Positions 32,555 through 41,716 of a stretch of 64,000 nt of DNA are shown here, piece after piece (positions within the stretch are counted from its first letter, which is position 1; each line of letters begins with the position of its first letter). The DNA comes from Flavobacterium urumqiense. GTDB lineage: Bacteria > Bacteroidota > Bacteroidia > Flavobacteriales > Flavobacteriaceae. Position numbers and translations under genes: made by a program. Under the pieces are notes generated by a model. It was not told where the DNA came from, did not search any database, and saw only the letters and a list, made by a program, of their open reading frames with translations. The DNA lies in the NCBI RefSeq assembly GCF_900108015.1, contig NZ_FNVP01000001.1, forward strand, positions 62,001 to 126,000, given 5' to 3'.

Positions 32555-33805
32555 CTACATCCCGGTTCTAATTGCCTCAACAGGATCCAATTTAGAAGCT
32601 GCAATAGCAGGAAGAATTCCAGAAATCAATCCAATTAGTGCGGCAAGGCCAGTTCCTAAAAGAACATTACCTATTCCTAAAACGAATTCAAAATCCACCA
32701 CTTTTGTTAAAACTACTGAAATAATCCAAACCAACAAAAGTCCTATAATCCCACCAATTACGGAAAGTATAATGGCTTCGAATAAAAACTGAAACAGAAT
32801 GAATCTATTTTTTGCCCCTAATGACTTCTGAATTCCTATTAAATTGGTACGCTCTTTCACGGAAACAAACATAATATTAGCAATCCCAAAACCTCCAACA
32901 AGTAGTGAAAATCCGCTGATAATCCATCCTACAACATTCATTTGGCCTAAAATATTATCAATAAAGTCCGTGAAACCTGAAAATACATTAATAAAAAAAT
33001 TATCAATTTCTCCCGATTTTAACCCTCTGTAACTCCTTAATTTTTGAGATATTTCGCCTTTATAAGCTTCCATATCAATGCCTTTTTCAGGTTTTAAAAT
33101 AATTACATTAGTTGATGTAGTATTACTGTCCCCATACAATTGACGTAAAAAATTAACAGGAATAAAAACAGTAGTGTCATTACTATCTCCAAATAAGCCG
33201 GCTCCTTCTTTTTTCAAAACACCTATTACCGTAAATCTTTTCCCGTACAAACGCACATTTTTACCGATAGGATCAAAATTCTCAAATAATTGTTTTGCAA
33301 TTTCATCTCCTAAAACTATTACGGTAGCGCCAGAGTTAGCTTCTGATTCGTTATAAAATCTTCCTTTTTCAAACTCAAGCCCTTGAATGTCAATAAATTC
33401 GTGCGAAACCGGTACAACATTAACATCACTTACAGTTTTAGAATCATATTTTATAGATTCTCGTTTTGTGAATATTTGATATCCCATTTGCGCCGTATTT
33501 GTCATAGCGCCCTTCATATAGGTATATTCATCATACTCAACATTGGGGAACTGTTCTCTTTTCCATTGCGGAATATCAGATGGTCCGAAAGAAAATTTCA
33601 TTAAATAAATAGTGTTCTTATCTAAGCTGCTTAAATCTTTTGTAATCTTTCTATCCAAAGAATCTACGGCTGCCAGTACCGCTATAATAGAAAAAATACC
33701 AATGGTAACCCCCAACAAAGAAAGTAAAGTCCTTAATTTGTTGTTTCGTAAAGCATTCATTGCAAAACTAAAACTCTCTTTTAATAACCGAAGATAGACT
33801 AACAT
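32555..33805 (-). CDS. MacB-like ABC transporter permease
   Basis: A 416-residue inner-membrane protein with one N-terminal helix (LLSLLGVTIGIFSIIAVLAA), a periplasmic MacB_PCD domain (about 45-270), and three C-terminal helices with the FtsX/MacB core (VGWIISGFSLLVGGFGIANI, SVKERTNLIGIQKSLGAKNR, ISGILPAIAASKLDPVEAIR). MacB-type permeases act as mechanotransmission devices or efflux subunits. The ATPase partner is not adjacent, so the substrate is unknown. It is divergent from purH. Confidence 0.9.
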   Translation of the reverse strand: MLVYLRLLKESFSFAMNALRNNKLRTLLSLLGVTIGIFSIIAVLAAVDSLDRKITKDLSSLDKNTIYLMKFSFGPSDIPQWKREQFPNVEYDEYTYMKGAMTNTAQMGYQIFTKRESIKYDSKTVSDVNVVPVSHEFIDIQGLEFEKGRFYNESEANSGATVIVLGDEIAKQLFENFDPIGKNVRLYGKRFTVIGVLKKEGAGLFGDSNDTTVFIPVNFLRQLYGDSNTTSTNVIILKPEKGIDMEAYKGEISQKLRSYRGLKSGEIDNFFINVFSGFTDFIDNILGQMNVVGWIISGFSLLVGGFGIANIMFVSVKERTNLIGIQKSLGAKNRFILFQFLFEAIILSVIGGIIGLLLVWIISVVLTKVVDFEFVLGIGNVLLGTGLAALIGLISGILPAIAASKLDPVEAIRTGM

Positions 33806-33938
33806 AAAAACTTTTTTGCGTTAAGGTAAAATTCAACAAATTTTATTCAAAAAATTAATAAAACCCTACTACCAAGTTAGTATGATTATTTAAGATAATG
33901 TTACGAATCTTCAATGAAATTTATAATCAAAAAAAAAC

Positions 33939-33946
33939 TATTTTTG
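33939..33946 (+). promoter_or_regulatory. purH promoter -7 motif
   Basis: TATTTTTG, an exact TAnnTTTG 23 bases before the ATG at 33970. It makes the in-frame ATG at 33898 an unlikely start. Confidence 0.6.
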
Positions 33947-33969
33947 CACTTTATAATTATAACTATACA

Positions 33970-35496
33970 ATGAACACTACTAAAAAAATTCAATCTGCAT
34001 TAATTTCCGTGTTTTCAAAAGAAGGTCTTGAGCCTATCGTAAGAAAACTGCATTCTCAAAATGTGATACTCTACTCTACAGGTGGAACAGAGGATTTTAT
34101 AAAAAACTTGGATATTCCTGTAATACCAGTTGAAGACGTAACTTCTTACCCTTCTATTCTTGGTGGCAGAGTAAAAACATTACACCCAAAAGTTTTTGGA
34201 GGTATTTTAAATCGTCAAGACAACGAGAGTGATGTACAGCAGATGGACGAATTTAATATTCCTCAAATTGATTTAGTTATTGTTGATTTATATCCTTTTG
34301 AAAAAACAGTTGCATCAGGAGCCAGCGAAGCTGATATTATTGAGAAAATAGATATTGGTGGTATTTCGCTGATTCGTGCCGCTGCAAAAAATTTCAAAGA
34401 CACTGTAATTATAGCTTCTGTTGATCAATATGGTTTACTTTTAGATTTGATTACTGATCAAGATGGAGCAACAAAACTTGAGGACAGAAAATTATTAGCT
34501 ACAAAAGCATTTCATGTTTCATCTCATTATGACACTGCCATCTTCAATTATTTCAATACGGACGAAACTATTTACAAACAAAGTATTGCTAATGGACAAG
34601 TATTGAGATACGGAGAAAACCCACATCAAAAAGGATTTTTCTTTGGTGATTTTGATGCAATGTTTAAAAAAGTTCATGGAAAAGAATTGTCTTACAACAA
34701 CTTATTAGATGTAGATGCTGCAGTAAATTTGATTAACGAATTCAAAAATGACGGACCTACGTTTGCCATATTAAAACATAATAATGCATGTGGACTTGCT
34801 ACAAGAAGCACCATAAGCGAAGCATATGAGGTAGCATTGGCTTGCGATCCAACTTCAGCATTTGGAGGTGTTTTAATTTCTAACACAAAAATAGATATTA
34901 AAACGGCAACAGAAATAAATAAATTATTTTGTGAAGTAGTTATAGCCCCAGAATATGATACTGAGGCCATTGCAATCTTACAAGAAAAGAAAAATAGAAT
35001 TATATTAGTTCAAAATGAGGTAGTTTTACCACAAAAGCAAGTTCGTTCTTGCCTTAACGGAATTTTAGTTCAAGAAAGAAACAATATTACAGACAATAAA
35101 GGAGACTTAAGAACCGTTACTGTTACAGCACCTTCAGAACAGGAAGTTCTAGATTTAATTTTTGCTTCTAAAATTTGTAAAAACACAAAATCAAATACGA
35201 TTGTTTTTGCAAAAAACGGTACACTTATAGCTTCTGGCACTGGACAAACATCAAGAGTTGATGCCTTATTACAAGCCATAGAAAAAGCAAATAATTTCCA
35301 TTTTGACTTACATGGAGCTGTCATGGCAAGTGACGCTTTCTTTCCTTTCCCCGACTGTGTGGCAATTGCAAAAGAAGCAGGTATTACTGCAGTGATTCAG
35401 CCTGGTGGATCAATAAAAGACGAATTAAGCATCAATTATTGTAATGAAAATAAACTTGCAATGGTATTTACTGGAACGCGTCATTTTAAACATTAA
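33970..35496 (+). CDS. purH: bifunctional AICAR transformylase/IMP cyclohydrolase
   Basis: A 508-residue enzyme for the last two steps of purine synthesis. The N-terminal MGS-like cyclohydrolase domain (TKKIQSALISVFSKEGLEPI, YSTGGTEDFIKNLDIPV, GGRVKTLHPKVFGGI) is followed by the C-terminal AICAR formyltransferase domain (RYGENPHQKGFFFGDFDA, LKHNNACGLA, AVMASDAFFPFPDCVAIAKE). KHNNACG holds the catalytic Lys-His. I take the ATG at 33970 because the promoter motif lies between it and the earlier ATG. Confidence 0.96.
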   Translation: MNTTKKIQSALISVFSKEGLEPIVRKLHSQNVILYSTGGTEDFIKNLDIPVIPVEDVTSYPSILGGRVKTLHPKVFGGILNRQDNESDVQQMDEFNIPQIDLVIVDLYPFEKTVASGASEADIIEKIDIGGISLIRAAAKNFKDTVIIASVDQYGLLLDLITDQDGATKLEDRKLLATKAFHVSSHYDTAIFNYFNTDETIYKQSIANGQVLRYGENPHQKGFFFGDFDAMFKKVHGKELSYNNLLDVDAAVNLINEFKNDGPTFAILKHNNACGLATRSTISEAYEVALACDPTSAFGGVLISNTKIDIKTATEINKLFCEVVIAPEYDTEAIAILQEKKNRIILVQNEVVLPQKQVRSCLNGILVQERNNITDNKGDLRTVTVTAPSEQEVLDLIFASKICKNTKSNTIVFAKNGTLIASGTGQTSRVDALLQAIEKANNFHFDLHGAVMASDAFFPFPDCVAIAKEAGITAVIQPGGSIKDELSINYCNENKLAMVFTGTRHFKH

Positions 35497-35502
35497 TTTG
35501 TT

Positions 35503-35510
35503 TAACTTTG
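35503..35510 (+). promoter_or_regulatory. mreB operon promoter -7 motif
   Basis: TAACTTTG, an exact TAnnTTTG 40 bases before the mreB ATG, just after the purH stop. Confidence 0.55.
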
Positions 35511-35550
35511 CCCGTCTCAAATTTATAACTTTTTAACCCCTAAAAAACTT

Positions 35551-36579
35551 ATGGGATTTTTTGATTTCATGACCGAGGATATCGCAATAGATCTTGGTAC
35601 CGCAAACACTTTAATCATACATAATGATAAAGTCGTAATTGACAGCCCTTCAATAGTAGCTCGTGATAGAGTATCGGGCAAAATCATTGCTGTGGGTAAA
35701 GAAGCAAGTATGATGCAGGGTAAAACACATGAAAACATTAAGACGATTAGACCTTTAAAAGATGGTGTAATCGCTGATTTTGATGCTTCTGAAAAAATGA
35801 TAAGCTTATTTATTAAAAGTATACCGGCATTGAAGAAACGAATGTTTACACCCGCATTAAGAATGGTTGTTTGTATTCCTTCCGGCATCACTGAAGTAGA
35901 AATGAGAGCGGTAAAAGAATCGTGTGAAAGAGTTAATGGTAAAGAAGTTTATTTGATACATGAACCTATGGCAGCAGCAATAGGTATTGGAATCGACATC
36001 ATGCAACCAAAAGGAAACATGATCGTAGACATAGGTGGTGGAACCACTGAAATTGCAGTTATAGCATTAGGTGGTATAGTTTGTGACAAATCAGTAAAAA
36101 TTGCTGGTGATGTATTTACAAATGATATCGTATATTATATGCGTACTCAACACAACCTTTTTGTTGGAGAGACTACCGCTGAAAAAATAAAAATCCAAAT
36201 TGGTGCCGCTATCGAAGATTTAGAAACTCCTCCAGAAGACATGTCTGTTCAAGGTAGAGATTTATTAACGGGTAAACCAAAACAAGTTGAAGTTTCATAC
36301 CGAGAAATTGCTAAAGCATTAGACAAATCAATTCAAAGGATTGAGGATGCCGTAATGGAAACTTTATCTCAAACACCTCCCGAATTAGCAGCAGATATCT
36401 ACAATACCGGAATCTATCTCGCCGGCGGAGGATCAATGTTAAGGGGTCTTGATAAGAGAATTTCGCAAAAAACAGATTTACCGGTTTATATTGCTGAAGA
36501 TCCATTGAGAGCCGTAGTTAGAGGAACAGGTATGGCACTAAAAAATATTACGAAATTTAAAAGTATCCTTATAAAATAA
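35551..36579 (+). CDS. mreB: rod shape-determining protein MreB
   Basis: The 342-residue bacterial actin that organises lateral cell-wall synthesis. Actin-fold motifs are visible: IDLGTANTLI (phosphate 1), MIVDIGGGTTEIAVIALGGI (phosphate 2), and YLAGGGSMLRGLDKRI (adenosine). It heads mreBCD-pbp2-rodA, so the cell should be rod-shaped or filamentous. Confidence 0.97.
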   Translation: MGFFDFMTEDIAIDLGTANTLIIHNDKVVIDSPSIVARDRVSGKIIAVGKEASMMQGKTHENIKTIRPLKDGVIADFDASEKMISLFIKSIPALKKRMFTPALRMVVCIPSGITEVEMRAVKESCERVNGKEVYLIHEPMAAAIGIGIDIMQPKGNMIVDIGGGTTEIAVIALGGIVCDKSVKIAGDVFTNDIVYYMRTQHNLFVGETTAEKIKIQIGAAIEDLETPPEDMSVQGRDLLTGKPKQVEVSYREIAKALDKSIQRIEDAVMETLSQTPPELAADIYNTGIYLAGGGSMLRGLDKRISQKTDLPVYIAEDPLRAVVRGTGMALKNITKFKSILIK

Positions 36580-36584
36580 CAAAA

Positions 36585-36640
36585 TCCAATTTTCAAATTC
36601 CAATTTATAAATCTATATTTTGGAATTTGGGGTTTGATTT
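36585..36640 (+). repeat. CAAATTCCAA inverted-repeat spacer between mreB and mreC
   Basis: CAAATTCCAA (36594-36603) and TTGGAATTTG (36620-36629) are exact inverse copies around a 16-base AT-rich spacer, with further degenerate copies on each side. There is no T-run directly after the stem, so an mRNA-stability or repeat role is more likely than termination. Confidence 0.5.
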
Positions 36641-36663
36641 TTTAAAAATTTTAACTTAAAAAA

Positions 36664-37488
36664 ATGCAGCAAATATTTAATTTTATTTTTAAAAACAGTA
36701 ATCGTATACTGTTTTTGCTGCTTTTGGGTATTTCGTTAACGCTAACTATTCAATCTCATTCTTTTCACAGAAGTAAAATTATTAGTTCTGCTAACTTTTT
36801 GAGCGGAGGTGTTTATGAAAAAGTGAATAACATCAATGAGTACTTAAATTTAAAAACTCAAAATGATGCGCTTGCTGTTGAAAACGCAAAATTAAAAAGT
36901 CTTTTATTTAATAAAAAAGACACTACTGCAATAAAGAAATTAGACAGTTTAAAAGGAGTAAAACCATCGGATATAGTAGTTTCTAAAGTAATTCATAATT
37001 CTTATAATTCGCATGAAAACTATTTAACCTTAAATTCAGGTGAACTTGAGGGTGTAAAACCAGATATGGGAGTCATCAATGATTTAGGTATCATAGGTAT
37101 TGTTGATAACACCTCTCCACGATATTCTACTGTGGTGAGTATTTTAAATATAAAATCACAAATAAACGCAAAAATTAAAAAATCAAATCATTTTGGTTCT
37201 TTGATCTGGGATGGAAAAAGCACTGGCTTCGTGCAATTAATAGATGTTCCCAGATTAGCTTCAATTAGAAAAGGAGACACTATTGTAACTGGTGGACAAT
37301 CAGTTATTTTTCCCGAAAATATAGGAATAGGTACAATAGCTAATATATATACGGATAATAAAACCCATTATTACATCATAAATGTCAAACTCTTTAATGA
37401 CATGACAAATTTAGGTCATGTGTATATCATAAAAAGTAAAGATCGCGAAGAGCTTATTAATTTAGAAAAAAAAGAGAAAAATGAATAG
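36664..37488 (+). CDS. mreC: rod shape-determining protein MreC
   Basis: A 274-residue protein with an N-terminal membrane helix (RILFLLLLGISLTLTIQSHS), a coiled coil (about residues 60-80, LKTQNDALAVENAKLKSLLF) and a periplasmic beta domain (GVINDLGIIGIVDNTSPRYS, GTIANIYTD). It links cytoplasmic MreB to PBP2/RodA. It overlaps mreD by eight bases. Confidence 0.93.
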   Translation: MQQIFNFIFKNSNRILFLLLLGISLTLTIQSHSFHRSKIISSANFLSGGVYEKVNNINEYLNLKTQNDALAVENAKLKSLLFNKKDTTAIKKLDSLKGVKPSDIVVSKVIHNSYNSHENYLTLNSGELEGVKPDMGVINDLGIIGIVDNTSPRYSTVVSILNIKSQINAKIKKSNHFGSLIWDGKSTGFVQLIDVPRLASIRKGDTIVTGGQSVIFPENIGIGTIANIYTDNKTHYYIINVKLFNDMTNLGHVYIIKSKDREELINLEKKEKNE

Positions 37489-37987
37489 CACTTTGTTAGT
37501 CAATATTTTTCGATTCGTTCTGTTATTGGCAGTCCAAATAATTATTTTCAATAATATGAACTTTTTGGGTTATATCAGTCCATTTCCGTATTTACTTTTC
37601 ATAATATTATATCCTGTAAATGGAAATAAATCTGGTTTATTGATAGCCAGTTTCTTACTTGGACTTATCATGGATATGTTTTCTAATTCTGGTGGCATAC
37701 ACACAACTGCGTGTTTAGTTCTAGCTTATTTTAGGCCCTTTATTTTTAAATTTTCTTTCGGTTTGAGTTATGAATATCAAACCGTTAAATTAAATGATGT
37801 TTTGACTCCAGAACGATTCTCTTTCATATTACTTTCTGTTGTGATTCATCATTTCACCTTGTTTATTTTAGAAGCTTTTCAGTTTAGCTTTATTTTAGAC
37901 ATTTTACTGAGAACACTATTAAGCACCGTGTTTACTTTACTAATTTGCATCACAATAATCTACCTTATTAAGCCAAACAAAAGATGA
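37481..37987 (+). CDS. mreD: rod shape-determining protein MreD
   Basis: A 168-residue inner-membrane protein with about five hydrophobic segments (FVLLLAVQIIIFNNMNFLGY, LLIASFLLGLIMDMFSNSGG) and the MreD-like G-x-x-x-D-x-F pattern. Its start overlaps mreC by eight bases and its stop overlaps the PBP2 start (ATGA), so the set is translationally coupled. Confidence 0.9.
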   Translation: MNSTLLVNIFRFVLLLAVQIIIFNNMNFLGYISPFPYLLFIILYPVNGNKSGLLIASFLLGLIMDMFSNSGGIHTTACLVLAYFRPFIFKFSFGLSYEYQTVKLNDVLTPERFSFILLSVVIHHFTLFILEAFQFSFILDILLRTLLSTVFTLLICITIIYLIKPNKR

Positions 37988-39921
37988 GAAAAGTATTGCT
38001 GCCTTCTTTAATCATTGTTGCAGCGCTATTGCTTGTGATACGAATATTTTATTTGCAATTTGTTGATGATTCCTTCAAACTAAAATCAGACAATAATGCC
38101 ATCAAAATAAAATATGACTATCCAGAAAGAGGTTATATTTATGATCGAAATGGAAAATTATTAGTTGCCAATCAGGCATCTTATGACATCATGGTTATTC
38201 CAAGAGATGTTGAAAACATGGATACTTTAGAGTTTTGTCAACTACTTGATATTACAAAAGAAGATTTCCTGAAACGAATGGCGAAAGCCAAAATATATAG
38301 TCCAAGATTACCCTCCGTATTTTTGCCCCAATTAAATAAAAGTGAATTTGCCGCATTTCAAGAAAAAATTCGAAAATTCCAAGGTTTTTATTTTCAAAAA
38401 CGTTCTTTAAGAGACTATGAAGTAGACTACGGAGCTAATGTTTTCGGATTCATAACACAAGTTAACGAGAAACTCGTTGCTAAAAACCCTTACTATAATA
38501 GTGGTGATTTAATAGGAAGACAAGGCGTTGAAGAAAGTTACGAAGATATTTTACGCGGAATAAAAGGAGTGAAATATTTTCAAAAAGACAAATACAACAG
38601 AGAAATTGGTTCGTATAAAGAAGGAAGATATGACACTATCGCTGTTCAGGGGGAAGACATAAATCTTACTATTGATTCCGAGCTTCAAAAGTACGGTGAA
38701 CAATTAATGATAAATAAAAGAGGGGGAATCGTTGCTATAGAACCTAAAACAGGCGAAATATTGGCACTTGTTACCGCACCTTCCTACGACCCGTCAATAT
38801 TAGTAGGGAGACAAAGATCAAAAAACTATACCGTTTTATACCATGACTCAATTGCAAAGCCACTTTACGACAGAGGACTATTAGCTGAATACCCTCCAGG
38901 TTCACCGTTTAAAATTCTAACCGGACTCGTTGCGCTTCAAGAAGGTGTTATAAATGAGCATACGACTTTTATGTGTCACCACGGCTTTAGTTATGCCAGA
39001 GGCCGATTTATGAAATGTCATGGTTTTGGACCGCATCAATTACATAACGGAATCTACAATTCTTGTAACACGTATTTCGCAAGCGCGTATATGCTAACCA
39101 TAAATAAATATGCAAAACCAGCTTATGCAGTTGATGTATGGAGTAATCACATAAAAAGTTTTGGACTAGGGCAATTTATGGGATATGATTTACCAACTGG
39201 AAAAAAAGGAAATATTCCAGATTCAAAAACATACAAAAAAATCTATCCTAATGGTGGATGGCGCAGTACGACAATCGTATCAAATGCCATCGGACAAGGG
39301 GAAGTTTTAATGACACCTATACAACTTGCTAATATGATGGCAACAGTTGCTAATGAAGGTTATTATTACACACCTCACATCATCAAAAGAATTGAAGGTC
39401 ATAAAATCGATAAAAAATTCACTACTAAACATGTTACCACGATAGATAAAAAGTATTATAAACCCATGATAAGCGGTTTATTTGATGTGTACAATCTAGG
39501 AACAGCAAGTTCCCTTCGAGTGGAAGGGATCGATATTTGTGGTAAAACCGGAACAGCAGAAAACTTTGCGAAAATAAATGGCAAAAGAGAACAACTAAAA
39601 GATCATTCCATTTTTGTCGCTTTTGCACCAAAAGACAATCCAAAAATAGCTATCGCCATTTTAGTTGAAAATGGTGGTTTTGGTGCAACAATAGCTGGGC
39701 CTATTGCCAGTTTAATGATTGAAAAATTCTTAAGAAAAAAAATCACAAGAACTGATTTAGAAACTCGCATTCTTAATACAAGTTTACAAGGACAATACGC
39801 TAAATTAGGAGGACTTTCAGATATTATAAAATTACAGTTAAGAGTTGAAGATTCAATTAAAAATAAAAAAACAGCAGTTCCAGTCCCAGTTATAAAAGTG
39901 GATACAACTCAACAGAATTAA
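37984..39921 (+). CDS. mrdA: penicillin-binding protein 2 (elongation transpeptidase)
   Basis: A 645-residue class B PBP. One N-terminal helix (LLPSLIIVAALLLVIRIFYL) precedes the pedestal domain (YDYPERGYIYDRNGKLLVAN) and the transpeptidase domain. Active-site motifs are present: SxxK as PPGSPFK (about 310-316), SxN as NSCNTYF, and KTG as CGKTGTAEN. It crosslinks new glycan strands made by RodA during side-wall growth. The Pro in SPFK (usually Thr) is a small departure from the common PPGSTFK. Confidence 0.94.
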   Translation: MRKVLLPSLIIVAALLLVIRIFYLQFVDDSFKLKSDNNAIKIKYDYPERGYIYDRNGKLLVANQASYDIMVIPRDVENMDTLEFCQLLDITKEDFLKRMAKAKIYSPRLPSVFLPQLNKSEFAAFQEKIRKFQGFYFQKRSLRDYEVDYGANVFGFITQVNEKLVAKNPYYNSGDLIGRQGVEESYEDILRGIKGVKYFQKDKYNREIGSYKEGRYDTIAVQGEDINLTIDSELQKYGEQLMINKRGGIVAIEPKTGEILALVTAPSYDPSILVGRQRSKNYTVLYHDSIAKPLYDRGLLAEYPPGSPFKILTGLVALQEGVINEHTTFMCHHGFSYARGRFMKCHGFGPHQLHNGIYNSCNTYFASAYMLTINKYAKPAYAVDVWSNHIKSFGLGQFMGYDLPTGKKGNIPDSKTYKKIYPNGGWRSTTIVSNAIGQGEVLMTPIQLANMMATVANEGYYYTPHIIKRIEGHKIDKKFTTKHVTTIDKKYYKPMISGLFDVYNLGTASSLRVEGIDICGKTGTAENFAKINGKREQLKDHSIFVAFAPKDNPKIAIAILVENGGFGATIAGPIASLMIEKFLRKKITRTDLETRILNTSLQGQYAKLGGLSDIIKLQLRVEDSIKNKKTAVPVPVIKVDTTQQN

Positions 39922-39939
39922 TACGATTATATACCTTCG

Positions 39940-41175
39940 ATGAAAAACCAAAGTATAAAGAACAATCTTGATTGGACCTGCGTAATTATATACATTGCGC
40001 TTGTGATCATGGGGTGGTTAAACATTTACTCTTCCTCTTTATCATCTATGGAGGGCACTTCTGAAAAACAGCTCATATTTATTGTATTAACCATACCATT
40101 AATATTTATAATACTGTCTGTAGATGGCAAATTTTACGAAAAGTACGCGAGTATCATTTTCGGAATCTCTTTATTATCACTCGCTGGTTTGTTTGTTTTT
40201 GGTAAGACAATTGCAGGACAACGCTGTTGGTATGGTTTTGGAAGTTTTACACTTCAGCCTTCTGAATTTGCTAAAGCCGCTACCGCCTTAGCACTAGCCA
40301 AATATCTAAGTGATTCTCAAATTAATTTAAAAGAAGTCAACAGGCAGATTCAGGCATTAGCCATTGTCTTTTTACCAGTCATGCTTATATTGCCACAACC
40401 TGACCCCGGAAGTGCCTTAATATATAGCATATTCATTATCGTACTATATCGTGAAGGTCTTCCATCATGGTACGTTTGGACTGGCTTCATTACTATTTTA
40501 TTGTTTGTTCTAACACTGGTACTGCAACCACAATATGTTATCCTAATTGCTTTATTAGTACTAATAATTGTCCATTTCAAATCGAGATTAGGGGATCGAA
40601 ATCTACTATTAAGCAGCATACTTTTTGTTTTAATGTCAGGCTTTGTTCTATCTGTAAATTATGTTTTTGAACATGTATTTAAACAGCATCATCGCGATCG
40701 TTTTAATATTTTATTAGGTAAAAGTGTAGACTTAAAAGGGATTGGCTATAATACCAATCAGTCTGAAATTGCAATAGGATCTGGCGGATGGTTTGGAAAA
40801 GGTTTTTTAGAAGGAACACAAACTAAGGGAGGATTTGTACCAGAACAACATACCGATTATATTTTTACAACAGTAGGTGAAGAGTGGGGATTTGTAGGTT
40901 CACTTGTAGTCATTGGCCTTTTTGCTGGCTTATTTCTGCGAATAATATACCTTGCGGAAAGACAAAAAACCAAATTTAGCCGAGTCTATGGCTACTGTGT
41001 AGCTGGAATTCTATTCATTCATTTCTTTGTTAACATTGCAATGGTCGTAGGTATATTCCCAACGATAGGTGTCCCACTTCCTTTCTTTTCTTATGGAGGA
41101 TCTGGGCTTTGGGGATTCACTATCTTATTATTTATCTTTATAAAAATGGACGCTAATAAAGTAAATGAATGGTAA
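39940..41175 (+). CDS. rodA: RodA peptidoglycan glycosyltransferase (SEDS)
   Basis: A 411-residue SEDS-family polymerase with about ten membrane helices. It polymerises lipid II in the elongasome with PBP2. Conserved segments include WYGFGSFTLQPSEFAKAATA, LPQPDPGSALIYS and the loop with EQHTDYIFTTVGEEWGFVGS that carries catalytic-region residues. C-terminal PLPFFSYGGSGLW is a SEDS signature. It is the last gene of the mre operon; a palindromic repeat follows. Confidence 0.95.
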   Translation: MKNQSIKNNLDWTCVIIYIALVIMGWLNIYSSSLSSMEGTSEKQLIFIVLTIPLIFIILSVDGKFYEKYASIIFGISLLSLAGLFVFGKTIAGQRCWYGFGSFTLQPSEFAKAATALALAKYLSDSQINLKEVNRQIQALAIVFLPVMLILPQPDPGSALIYSIFIIVLYREGLPSWYVWTGFITILLFVLTLVLQPQYVILIALLVLIIVHFKSRLGDRNLLLSSILFVLMSGFVLSVNYVFEHVFKQHHRDRFNILLGKSVDLKGIGYNTNQSEIAIGSGGWFGKGFLEGTQTKGGFVPEQHTDYIFTTVGEEWGFVGSLVVIGLFAGLFLRIIYLAERQKTKFSRVYGYCVAGILFIHFFVNIAMVVGIFPTIGVPLPFFSYGGSGLWGFTILLFIFIKMDANKVNEW

Positions 41176-41189
41176 ACGAAATAAGTATC

Positions 41190-41334
41190 AGGAGCTAAAT
41201 CCTGCTATTCATTTCAAGTTTTTAGTCTCATTATAGTTTTTATTTATTTTTTCAACAGCTTCCTTTGGTCGCTTTGAAAAAATAGAAAAACTAGTAACTG
41301 TGCCTTCAAAAGCTTTCCATTTCTATCAGGGCTA
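41190..41334 (+). repeat. palindromic intergenic element, long form (copy D)
   Basis: AGGAGCTAAATCCTGCT on the left and TTTCTATCAGGGCTAA on the right. The middle carries CAGCTTCCTTTGGTCGCTTT, matching AGCTTCCGTTGGTCGCTC in copy A. Arms are more diverged than in the other copies (TAGTTTTTATTTATTTTTTC and GAAAAAATAGAAAAACTA). It lies 14 bases after rodA. Confidence 0.7.
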
Positions 41335-41582
41335 ATTAAAACTCCTATTTTTATAACTACTATTTTTTACCAATTGATTTTTTAAATTTTCTTTTAATCT
41401 AAAAAAAAATCTACCGTCTGTGAGAACACCGGAAGCACTAGTCAAATAATCACATTAATTCCATCGTAATACCAATAACAAACCCTTTGCGATTTCTATT
41501 ACGAAAAACTAAATTAAGAATCGTTATTGAAATAGGAACAAAATTTTATTTTTCATTTTTACTAGCAAAATTTAAACTAAAC

Positions 41583-41678
41583 TATCTTTGTAATAACACC
41601 TTAACATTCCGTTAGAATTAAAATCTTCCATACTACTAAAAACGCCACAAAAAAAAATAGATTTTTTTGTGGCGTTTT
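41583..41678 (+). ncRNA. candidate small RNA (orphan promoter-terminator unit)
   Basis: TATCTTTG (41583-41590) is an exact TAnnTTTG. About 50 bases downstream begins the terminator AAAACGCCACAAAAAA/TTTTTTGTGGCGTTTT (41638-41678). No reading frame of note lies between, so a transcript of roughly 80 nt is predicted on the plus strand. A -33 TTG is not obvious, which lowers confidence. Confidence 0.3.
41638..41678. terminator. bidirectional terminator downstream of ctp
   Basis: A perfect stem (AAAACGCCACAAAAAA with TTTTTTGTGGCGTTTT) ends the minus-strand ctp transcript. It could also terminate a plus-strand small RNA. Confidence 0.85.
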
Positions 41679-41716
41679 AATTCCTTTATTCATTATTAAA
41701 CTACCACCATATCAAA

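Larger units (their letters stand above)
41176..41716. other. spacer between rodA and ctp
   Basis: No coding sequence. It contains the long palindromic repeat (41190-41334), AT-rich DNA with no structure that I can interpret (41335-41580), and a promoter motif (41583-41590) followed by the strong bidirectional terminator at 41638-41678. Confidence 0.6.
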
